Source: Chloroflexi bacterium UBA2235 (lineage in GTDB: Bacteria > Chloroflexota > UBA11872 > UBA12225). Taken from it: a stretch of 12,764 nt of DNA. Below the pieces are notes generated by a model that ran no database searches, was not told the origin of the DNA, and saw only the letters and a program-made list of their open reading frames with translations. This document shows positions 6,746 through 12,764 of this stretch, piece by piece (within the stretch, counting starts at the first letter, position 1; every line of letters begins with the position of its first letter). The position numbers were made by a program, and so were the translations under genes. The stretch spans positions 1 through 12,764 of the forward strand of contig DDYL01000007.1 in the NCBI GenBank assembly GCA_002347925.1, in the 5' to 3' direction.

Positions 6746-6958
6746 ATGTCAGGTAAGTGGGCTCCGAGCGATCATGGGTCGCGTGGTGGTAGCGTCTTCT
6801 TCGTTGCCGGTATGGTGCTTGGAAGCGCATGCGGGCTTGTCCTTGGATCGGCATTGGGATTTGAACTTCGTCCCGACCGCGTCCGTGCAATCAAGAAGGC
6901 GGTTAGGCGCGTTTTCGGCGGGCGTGATGACGAGCCCCGCTTTGACCTGATGGTCTAA
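6746..6958 (+). CDS. Small single-pass membrane protein (70 aa)
   Basis: Protein of unknown function with one membrane helix at about residues 15-38 (SVFFVAGMVLGSACGLVLGS), rich in Gly/Ala/Ser at four-residue spacing, a glycine-zipper-like pattern that favours helix packing or oligomers. A basic cytoplasmic tail follows (RPDRVRAIKKAVRRVFGGRD, about 42-61), ending acidic and hydrophobic. The layout is reminiscent of YtxH-type small proteins, but no family signature is certain. GAGG lies seven bases upstream of the ATG. It may be the last gene of the plus-strand block or have its own promoter in the gap after rsfS. Its stop faces the mutS2 stop across 64 bases. Confidence 0.7.
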   Translation: MSGKWAPSDHGSRGGSVFFVAGMVLGSACGLVLGSALGFELRPDRVRAIKKAVRRVFGGRDDEPRFDLMV

Positions 6959-6959
6959 C

Positions 6960-6975
6960 GATCCTGGTCTGGATC
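6960..6975. terminator. Weak hairpin between convergent genes
   Basis: GATCC, six bases and GGATC form a 5-bp perfect hairpin two bases after the small membrane-protein gene, between two convergent stops. It has no T-run on either strand, so it is only a candidate, placed by position. Confidence 0.2.
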
Positions 6976-7022
6976 ACACTGCCGAACCGCTCGTTGATTC
7001 ATCCTTGAGCCATCCGAAACCG

Positions 7023-9479
7023 TCAATTGTTCAGGTGAACAATCGTGGCCCCTTCCCCTCCGTCGCTCGGGCTTGCTGCCTCTACCTGTCGGATCATGGG
7101 GTTACCCGTTAGATGTTGCCTGATGATCTGGCGCAGAACTCCAGTTCCCTTTCCATGGATGATCCTCACCCATGGCATGCCTCCCATGAACGCATCTGAA
7201 ATGTAGCGATCAACTTGGTGGACGACATCATCGGCGCGTGAGCCCCGGACATCGAGTTGGAGTCCCACTGGTTGCGCGTTTGCCGGTCGATATGCCGTCG
7301 AAGTTGCACGCGAGTAGGTCACCCGAGGTTCGGGTACCGATCCAGGCGTGATTGCGTCAGCTTCGCGCCGCGAGACGCGAGTGACTTCTGAGATGTTCAC
7401 CTTGGTGCGTAGAGTTCCCAGCTGGACCTCGACCGATCCGCTGGCATCGGGCGCGGTTACGAGGACCCCGGCGGCGCCTAGACGGGTGACGTGGACTCGT
7501 TCTCCTGCCCGAAGCGGCGTCTCGGCGGGCCCAGTCTCACGACGCGTCTGACGGACGGGTCTTGCAAGGACCTCGCGCGCCGCCGCGTCGAGATCCTTGA
7601 GAGCCTGTGCGCCAACAGTTGGGTTCGCGTCTGGACGAAGTGTTGCCGACTGCGCACGTCGGATCCGGCTTCTAGCCTCATCGACAAGGCCTGTGGCCTC
7701 TTCCTTTGCGCGGAGAAGAATTGCCTCACGCTCCTCGTCCAGGAGGGCAAGCCGGTGTTCTAGGTTAGCCAAGCGGACCCTGACTTCAGATTCAATACGT
7801 GCCGCGGTCGTGCGTGCATCCCGGGCGCGGGCGCGCTCATCGAGGATGCCTGCAAGCATGTCATCAATCCTTCGCTCTTCAGGATTGATCAGCGAGTGTG
7901 CGTCTGAAAGGATTGCCTCGGGCAGGCCCAGGCGTTCGGCGATGGCGAGCGCATTGCTGCGACCCGGGACGCCAATTTGCAGGCGATAGGTTGGCCTGAG
8001 CGTCTGCAGGTTGAATTCAACGCTTGCGTTTTGGACACCGGGTGTCTCGTAGGCGAATGCCTTTAGCTCCGAATAGTGGGTCGTCGCAATCGTGAGAATC
8101 CCTCTCGAGACCAAATGGCTGATCATCGCCCTCGCTAGGGCAGAACCTTCGACGGGATCGGTCCCCGCGCCGAGCTCATCCAGGAGAACCAAGTCAGCTG
8201 ACGTGGCGGCCTTGAGAATCCGCACGATATTTGTGAGGTGCGACGAGAATGTCGAGAGTGACTGCTCAATACTCTGTTCATCACCGATGTCCGCGTAAAT
8301 GTTTTCGAACACCGCGATGCTTGCCCCGGGCAGGGCTGGTATGTGCATGCCGGACTGAGCCATCAGGTGAAGGAGCCCCGCAGTCTTGAGCGCTACGGTC
8401 TTGCCCCCGGTGTTCGGACCCGTGATGAGCAAGGAAGTCACTGGCTGCACGGCGACGGACTTCGTTCGAGATGGTGTCTCGTGGAAAGGTGGTTGCGCTT
8501 CGGAACCTGGTACCAATCCCAGATGCAGGTCAATCGGGACCACCCCACCGTGAAGAAGTGGATGCCTTGCACCAGGCAAGTTGAAGGCGCGATCGGTGCG
8601 AACTTCCGGATGCACTGCATCGAGCGTCAGCGCATATCGTCCGCGTGCGATCGCCAAATCAATCGACGCGACGGTGTTGACCGACGCAATGATCGGTTCC
8701 GAAACTGCTGCTACCAGTGCTGAGAGTGCGGCGAGGACACGCTCTACTTCCCTGGCCTCAAGGATCTGGGCATGTCGCCAGTCGTTATTGAGCGCTACCG
8801 CTGCGATCGGTTCCATGAACACCGTGGCGCCGCTGGCAGATTCATCGTGCACGATGCCTCGGAACACGTTTCGCGAGGCCGCCCGAATCGGCACGACGTA
8901 CCTGCCCGCGCGCATGGTGATGAGCGGTTCCTGTGCGAGACCACGCTGCACCGCGGAGTCAAGGATGCGTCGGAGCGTATCCATGAGCCGGTTGTAGGCG
9001 GTACGCACTTGTATTCGGGCGCGCCCGAGTTCTGGTGATGCGCGGTCCAGCACTTCAGCATCATCTGAAATGGCGTCACGCAACGAGCGAACGAGCGGTG
9101 AACACGGGTCGAGAGTTGACGCGCGGTTTGCAAGATTTGGCAGGTCGCCACCGAGACGCAACACCGCGTTCCGGATGGCTGCAACGCTCTCAAGGTGGTC
9201 GCGAAGGTCAACCAAGACCCTTGGATCCAGAGTTGCGCCGATCCGGGCGGTTGTGGCTGCCTCGCGAACGTCGCGGACGCTTCGAATGCTGAAATCTGGC
9301 GCAAGTTCGAGAAGACGTCGGGCTTCAGAAGTTTCGGTAAGCGCGAGGTTGATGGTCAGTGGCGACGCGACGGGCTCGGACGCTAGGGCCAATTCCCGGC
9401 TTGCGCTGAAAGCAGCAAAGTCGGCAAGTCGTGCGCGGACCGTGTCGAACTCGAGCGTAGTGAGGGCGCGTGGGTCCAT
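7023..9479 (-). CDS. mutS2: Endonuclease MutS2 (MutS-like ATPase with Smr domain)
   Basis: MutS2 is an ATPase of the MutS family that lacks mismatch-recognition domains. It is known for suppressing homologous recombination in some bacteria and for splitting collided ribosomes in others. The 818 residues match the family (about 780-800). Order of parts: the N-terminal clamp and lever region (opening MDPRALTTLEFDTVRARL), the core with Walker A GPNTGGKT (354-361), Walker B LVLLDELGAGTDP (D434, E435), the STHFSSHL/IATTHYSELKAFA region, a long coiled coil (about 530-620), and a C-terminal Smr nuclease domain with LDVRG (742-746) and HGKGTG (775-780). Catalytic motifs of both domains are intact. 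The ATG at 9479 lacks a Shine-Dalgarno sequence but lies seven bases after a TACACT box, so the message may be leaderless. valS lies upstream on the same strand at 158 bases. Confidence 0.97.
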   Translation of the reverse strand: MDPRALTTLEFDTVRARLADFAAFSASRELALASEPVASPLTINLALTETSEARRLLELAPDFSIRSVRDVREAATTARIGATLDPRVLVDLRDHLESVAAIRNAVLRLGGDLPNLANRASTLDPCSPLVRSLRDAISDDAEVLDRASPELGRARIQVRTAYNRLMDTLRRILDSAVQRGLAQEPLITMRAGRYVVPIRAASRNVFRGIVHDESASGATVFMEPIAAVALNNDWRHAQILEAREVERVLAALSALVAAVSEPIIASVNTVASIDLAIARGRYALTLDAVHPEVRTDRAFNLPGARHPLLHGGVVPIDLHLGLVPGSEAQPPFHETPSRTKSVAVQPVTSLLITGPNTGGKTVALKTAGLLHLMAQSGMHIPALPGASIAVFENIYADIGDEQSIEQSLSTFSSHLTNIVRILKAATSADLVLLDELGAGTDPVEGSALARAMISHLVSRGILTIATTHYSELKAFAYETPGVQNASVEFNLQTLRPTYRLQIGVPGRSNALAIAERLGLPEAILSDAHSLINPEERRIDDMLAGILDERARARDARTTAARIESEVRVRLANLEHRLALLDEEREAILLRAKEEATGLVDEARSRIRRAQSATLRPDANPTVGAQALKDLDAAAREVLARPVRQTRRETGPAETPLRAGERVHVTRLGAAGVLVTAPDASGSVEVQLGTLRTKVNISEVTRVSRREADAITPGSVPEPRVTYSRATSTAYRPANAQPVGLQLDVRGSRADDVVHQVDRYISDAFMGGMPWVRIIHGKGTGVLRQIIRQHLTGNPMIRQVEAASPSDGGEGATIVHLNN

Positions 9480-9486
9480 GTCGCCA

Positions 9487-9492
9487 AGTGTA
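9487..9492 (-). promoter_or_regulatory. Putative -10 box of mutS2 (leaderless)
   Basis: TACACT on the minus strand is followed by seven bases and then the mutS2 ATG, so transcription would start at or beside the ATG. No convincing -35 is visible at 16-18 bases. Confidence 0.4.
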
Positions 9493-9565
9493 AGGAATAT
9501 CTGTCAGCTGATTGGGTCCATCGAACCGTAGAACAGGGCGAGCAACGAGTGACCGCATGAGGCGT

Positions 9566-9588
9566 GGGACGGTATCGGTTTCCGTCCC
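9566..9588. terminator. Hairpin between valS and mutS2
   Basis: GGGACGG, nine bases and CCGTCCC form a perfect, GC-rich 7-bp stem about 50 bases after the valS stop. No T-run follows it on the minus strand, so if it ends valS transcription it does so without a classic U-tract. It could also be a leader element. The 158-base gap holds no gene; an 8-bp palindrome GTACGTAC is at 9596-9603. Confidence 0.35.
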
Positions 9589-9637
9589 GCTGTATGTACG
9601 TACCTTTCAACCATGGCGGGCAAGTGCGCGAAAAGGG

Positions 9638-12133
9638 CTATTCCTGCGCCTCAATCGAAACTTCGATACCCGTTGCGTCTGGATCGTCGTTCTGTTGGAT
9701 CACTACCGATGATGCCCGGGTGACACCTGCGAGGTCGCTCGCCGCCCCGTTCAAGTCGGCGAGGAGCGACAAGGGAGCAGTGATGGTGACGGTAGCGATC
9801 GGAGCCGCCACGCTGACCTTTCGCTCGGACTTCCACCTGCGCACGGCCTCGGTCGCCTCGACGATTGCCTGTCCGGACGCGAGCGATTGCTCGACATTGG
9901 CAACCCATGTTGGGTGACTTGACGGCCATGCGGAGACATGGACGGACTTGGCCCCGTCAGTGTCGGCAAAGGCTCCCAAGTAGACTGCCTCGGTCACGTG
10001 GGGAAGGTACGGTGCAAGCATTTTCGTGACGAATAGCAAGGCGTGGTGCAAGGCGTAGCGGGCGCCATCGGCTGACCCGGAATATAGCCGTGCCTTTACA
10101 AGTTCGAGGTAGTTGTCACACAGGTCTGTCCAGAAGAAGCGTTCGATTTCGGTGCGACCGGCTGCGAACTCGTAGTCGTTCAGGTCGTTTGTCACTCGAT
10201 TCGTGAGGTCGGCGAGGCGTGCCAGAATCCACCGATCCGTCGCCGTGAACTCGGTGACCGGGGGTTCGGACGGCGGAATGTAGCCACCGAGGAATCCTTG
10301 GCTGAAACGTACTGCGTTCCAAAGTTTCGTGACCAGGCGTGACCCATTCTTGAAGACTTCTTCAGAAAGTTGGGTGTCTCCCCCGGTCCGTACTGATGCC
10401 GTCCAATATCGCACCGCGTCTGCGGAGAATTGTTCGAGCATGGCCGTCGGGTCTTCGGCCGCTTTGAGCTTGCTTTTTGAAATCTTCTTGCCAGACGGGT
10501 CTAGCGCATGCCCCGAGATGAGGACATTCGTCCACGGGATGTCACCGGTGAGGTAGATGCTCCGGACAATTGTGTAAAAGTCCCACGTGCGGATGATGTC
10601 ATGAGCGTTTGGACGCAACGTCATCGGCCTGAAGCGCGCGTCAAACGCGTCGGCGTCCACGCCATAGGGTGCAGCCAACGTCGCGCAGATTTGAGGTGTG
10701 ACTGACGAAGTCGCCCAAGTGTCCATCACATCGGGATCAGGCGAATACCAATCGGGCCCAGTTGCGTTGCACGAGGGGCACGCCTCCACCGGTGGAGCGG
10801 TGTCCTGTGGATCAACCGGCAACATTTCATCGGTTGCCGTGACGATGTACTTGCACGCTTTGCAGTACCAAACTGGGAAGGTCACGCCGTAATAGCGCTG
10901 ACGGGTGATATTCCAGTCCCAGTTCAGTCCCTCGACCCATGTTTCATACCGCGTCCGCATGTGCTCCGGGTGCCATTTGATCCGGCGCCCGGCATCAATC
11001 CAGACCTGTTTCTTGTCGAGCAGGCGGATGAACCACTGGCCGGCGAGCAGGTACTCAATGTCCGTTCCGCAACGTTCGTGGACACCGACGGTGTGTTCAA
11101 TCGGTTTTTGGGCGAGTATGAAGCCTCCGGCACCAAGGTCTTCAAGGATGCGTGCGCGGGCTTGCTTCAATGTCAAACCCTCATACGGGCCCGCAATCGC
11201 ATTCATCCGGCCGTCGGGAGTAATTGCCATTTTCAAAGGCAGGCCGTGATCTCGCCACCAGCCAACGTCCGTGACATCCCCGAAGGTGCAACACATTACG
11301 GCGCCAGTGCCCTTTTCCGGGTCGGCGTGCGTGTCGGCAAGGATCGGGACTTCGACACCAAAGATCGGGGTCCGCGCGGTCTTGCCAACCAGGTGGCGGT
11401 AGCGATCATCGGATGGATTGACGAAAACAGCGACGCAAGCGGCAAGGAGTTCTGGTCGGGTGGTGGCAATCTGAATTGTTCCCGTCCCGTTGCCATGAGG
11501 CTCTGAAGGGTCCGGCCCGACGAGTGCAAATGGAATGGTGGTGAACTGCGAGGCAACACCCGGCTTGTCGTCGATTTCCGCTTGGGCAACACCTGTCCGG
11601 CACGTCGGACACCAAAGGGTGGGGGCTTCCTGCCGGTAGGCGTCCCCTTGACTGAACAACTTGAGGAACGCGGTCTGGGACACCTTCCGGGACCGCTCAT
11701 CGATGGTCGAATAGCGCAAGCGCCAGTCGACTGACAGCCCCAAACGCGACCAAAATCGTTCGAATTGGGTCTCGACCTGATGCGAAAGGGTCAGGCACTC
11801 CTCAATGAAGGCCCGGCGGCCAATGTCACGCGCACGAACTCCGCGGTTGTTCTCGGTGAATACTTCGGTTGGCAAACCGTTGTCGTCGAAGCCGAATGGA
11901 TAGAACACACTGCGTCCGCGCATCCGGTGGTACCTGGTCATGATGTCCGCGTGGGAGTACGAGAACACGTGTCCAACGTGGATCCGTCCCGATACCGTTG
12001 GTGGCGGCGTGTCGACCAGGTATGGGTCCCCCGGGTGAGAGGGATCAAACTGGTAGACCCCGGACGAGGCCCAGCTATCCTGGATCTGGGGTTCAGCGGT
12101 TCGGAAGTCGTACTTTGCAGGCAACTCAGGCAT
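9638..12133 (-). CDS. valS: Valine--tRNA ligase
   Basis: Class I synthetase that charges tRNA-Val; cytoplasmic and essential. The start is the ATG at 12133, giving 831 residues beginning MPELPAKYDFR; an upstream in-frame ATG would add 24 residues that overlap the promoter region and look unlike the family. The HIGH-type motif is in DTPPPTVSGRIHVGHVFSY (HVGH 52-55), followed by FGFDDNGLPTEVFTENN. The KMSKS-type motif reads KISKS (550-554) in DPSGKKISKSKLKAAEDP. Two zinc-type knuckles are present: CPTCRTG early, and a CKAC...CPSC pair before the DVMDTWATSSVTP segment. The editing domain lies between about 180 and 380, and the anticodon-binding helical domain follows at about 610 onward. The TVSG variant, DDNGLPTE and DTWATSS wording match the archaeal-type ValS also found in Rickettsia and some other bacteria. 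The C-terminal coiled-coil of the common bacterial form is short or absent. Confidence 0.97.
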   Translation of the reverse strand: MPELPAKYDFRTAEPQIQDSWASSGVYQFDPSHPGDPYLVDTPPPTVSGRIHVGHVFSYSHADIMTRYHRMRGRSVFYPFGFDDNGLPTEVFTENNRGVRARDIGRRAFIEECLTLSHQVETQFERFWSRLGLSVDWRLRYSTIDERSRKVSQTAFLKLFSQGDAYRQEAPTLWCPTCRTGVAQAEIDDKPGVASQFTTIPFALVGPDPSEPHGNGTGTIQIATTRPELLAACVAVFVNPSDDRYRHLVGKTARTPIFGVEVPILADTHADPEKGTGAVMCCTFGDVTDVGWWRDHGLPLKMAITPDGRMNAIAGPYEGLTLKQARARILEDLGAGGFILAQKPIEHTVGVHERCGTDIEYLLAGQWFIRLLDKKQVWIDAGRRIKWHPEHMRTRYETWVEGLNWDWNITRQRYYGVTFPVWYCKACKYIVTATDEMLPVDPQDTAPPVEACPSCNATGPDWYSPDPDVMDTWATSSVTPQICATLAAPYGVDADAFDARFRPMTLRPNAHDIIRTWDFYTIVRSIYLTGDIPWTNVLISGHALDPSGKKISKSKLKAAEDPTAMLEQFSADAVRYWTASVRTGGDTQLSEEVFKNGSRLVTKLWNAVRFSQGFLGGYIPPSEPPVTEFTATDRWILARLADLTNRVTNDLNDYEFAAGRTEIERFFWTDLCDNYLELVKARLYSGSADGARYALHHALLFVTKMLAPYLPHVTEAVYLGAFADTDGAKSVHVSAWPSSHPTWVANVEQSLASGQAIVEATEAVRRWKSERKVSVAAPIATVTITAPLSLLADLNGAASDLAGVTRASSVVIQQNDDPDATGIEVSIEAQE

Positions 12134-12142
12134 GGTGCTGTC

Positions 12143-12148
12143 AGTATA
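12143..12148 (-). promoter_or_regulatory. Putative -10 box of valS (TATACT)
   Basis: TATACT on the minus strand, nine bases before the valS ATG, is near consensus. The predicted start of transcription would be two to three bases before the ATG, so the message would be nearly leaderless. A CGGACA at 12168-12173 is a possible -35 but at 19 bases. Confidence 0.5.
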
Positions 12149-12158
12149 GGGAAGAGCC

Positions 12159-12186
12159 TTGACAGATTGTCCGTTGACGGTCTGTC
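12159..12186. promoter_or_regulatory. Tandem GACA-N3-TGTC-like repeats (operator candidate)
   Basis: The plus strand reads TTGACAGATTGTCC at 12159 and TTGACGGTCTGTCC at 12174, a direct repeat matching at 11 of 14 bases with a 15-bp offset. Each contains an inverted repeat: perfect GACA-GAT-TGTC at 12161-12171, and GACG-GTC-TGTC at 12176-12186 with one mismatch. The first copy covers the expected -35 region of the valS promoter. This fits a dimer-binding site for a repressor, or an activator of the divergent gene. The function is an inference. Confidence 0.4.
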
Positions 12187-12196
12187 CCCGACGCGA

Positions 12197-12209
12197 CCGG
12201 GCCACCCGG
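12197..12209. promoter_or_regulatory. CCGGG-N3-CCCGG inverted repeat upstream of hydrolase
   Basis: A perfect 5-bp inverted repeat with a 3-base centre lies three bases upstream of the TACGAT box of the divergent hydrolase gene, in the promoter spacer. It could be an operator or chance in GC-rich DNA. Confidence 0.25.
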
Positions 12210-12212
12210 GGC

Positions 12213-12218
12213 TACGAT
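12213..12218 (+). promoter_or_regulatory. Putative -10 box of hydrolase (TACGAT)
   Basis: TACGAT is followed by seven bases and then the ATG at 12226, the same geometry as mutS2 and close to valS, suggesting a leaderless transcript. No Shine-Dalgarno sequence precedes this ATG. Confidence 0.4.
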
Positions 12219-12225
12219 TGCGCTC

Positions 12226-12764
12226 ATGACAGCCAGTAATGCTCACCCGGCGGCCGTCCATCTTGGAGACGGCATCTATCGCATCCCGTGCCAGTTTGCT
12301 GCCGACGGCATTGTGCACCTGTATTACATCGATGCACCTGAACCGGTCCTGATCGACACCGGGGTGAGTGCGACGCCCGAACGTGATCTCTTACCAGCGC
12401 TTTCTGACGTTGGGCTTGATTTGCGGGCCGTCCGGCACATTTTCACGACACACGGACATTGGGACCACATGGGCGGGCACGGTTCGATGCGAGAGATTGC
12501 GCCGCGTGCGTTGGTTTACATTCAGCCGGCAGACGCATACCTGCTCGACCGTCTGGAGGCCCACACCTTCGGCTACATCACCTACATGCCCCGGGCCCTT
12601 GGTGATGCGACGGAACTAAAGGCCGTCATGGCTCAAATGGCTTCAAACATTGTGTGCCCGGTGCGCGCTGACGTACTTGTCCTTGATGGTCACAGAATTG
12701 ACATTGGCGGTGGGCGCACCATCCGGGCGGTCCACACGCCAGGTCACTCACGTGGTTCAATGAG
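12226..12764 (+). CDS. Metallo-beta-lactamase-fold hydrolase (partial)
   Basis: The N-terminal 179 residues of an MBL-fold enzyme; the frame is open to the window edge. Opening strands (VHLGDGIYRIPCQF and VLIDTG) are typical. The metal-binding motif HxHxDH appears as THGHWDHMGG (H76, H78, D80, H81), and the third metal His is in TPGHSRGS (H174). Both metal sites are so far intact. Members cover glyoxalase II, thiolesterases, quorum lactonases and others, so the substrate is unknown; the tail with further ligands is outside the window. The gene diverges from valS over 92 bases and has no Shine-Dalgarno sequence but a TACGAT box seven bases upstream of the ATG. Confidence 0.9.
   Translation, partial: MTASNAHPAAVHLGDGIYRIPCQFAADGIVHLYYIDAPEPVLIDTGVSATPERDLLPALSDVGLDLRAVRHIFTTHGHWDHMGGHGSMREIAPRALVYIQPADAYLLDRLEAHTFGYITYMPRALGDATELKAVMAQMASNIVCPVRADVLVLDGHRIDIGGGRTIRAVHTPGHSRGSM

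Noticed and set aside
7348..9531. Several plus-strand frames opposite mutS2
   Set aside because: They are Arg/Ser-rich antisense shadows of a gene with complete Walker and Smr motifs.
12134..12205. 24-residue N-terminal extension of ValS from the upstream ATG
   Set aside because: It would be encoded by DNA holding the TATACT box and the tandem repeats, and the family starts close to MPELPAKYDF.
1..12764. CRISPR array, tRNA, insertion sequence or phage genes
   Set aside because: Read by eye, no regular repeat-spacer series, cloverleaf, transposase/integrase motif or long terminal repeat was found.

Overview
The window reads as ordinary, gene-dense chromosomal DNA of a fairly GC-rich, free-living bacterium. 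No tRNA, rRNA, CRISPR array, transposase, integrase or phage gene was seen. The combination of a full MutS2 with Smr domain, an archaeal-type ValS, actinobacteria-like short leaders (TAnnnT boxes 7-9 nt before ATG) and a LuxR/NarL-type regulator suggests a non-model lineage such as Chloroflexota or a deep actinobacterium. That placement is an inference and is not proved by this sequence.

Layout. Left edge (47-787, +): a LuxR/NarL-like regulator whose receiver domain seems to lack the phospho-acceptor aspartate. Then 815-2558 on the minus strand: a class I histone-deacetylase-like/AcuC-like amidohydrolase, followed downstream by a small membrane-protein reading frame with no normal start and an internal TGA, and then a 63-residue predicted lipoprotein with an excellent ribosome-binding site and an ATGA overlap. 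Next, 2813-6958 on the plus strand is a compact block: xseA-xseB (both subunits of exonuclease VII), an MscS-type mechanosensitive channel, nadD (overlapping the channel gene), rsfS with an acidic N-terminal extension, and a 70-residue glycine-rich single-pass membrane protein. The right half, 7023-12133 on the minus strand, holds valS followed by mutS2. At the right edge a metallo-beta-lactamase-fold hydrolase (12226 onward, +) diverges from valS and runs off the window.

How the genes fit together. xseA/xseB and mutS2 handle nucleic acids (single-strand degradation; ribosome rescue or recombination control). rsfS and valS belong to translation, nadD to NAD synthesis, and the channel to osmotic protection. 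The plus block is probably one or two transcripts.

The points most worth a second look are the interrupted membrane-protein frame at 1003-1311, the degenerate receiver domain, the run of leaderless-type promoters at mutS2, valS and the hydrolase, and the tandem GACA-N3-TGTC-like repeats in the 92-bp valS/hydrolase divergent region. No clearly new multi-gene system was found.
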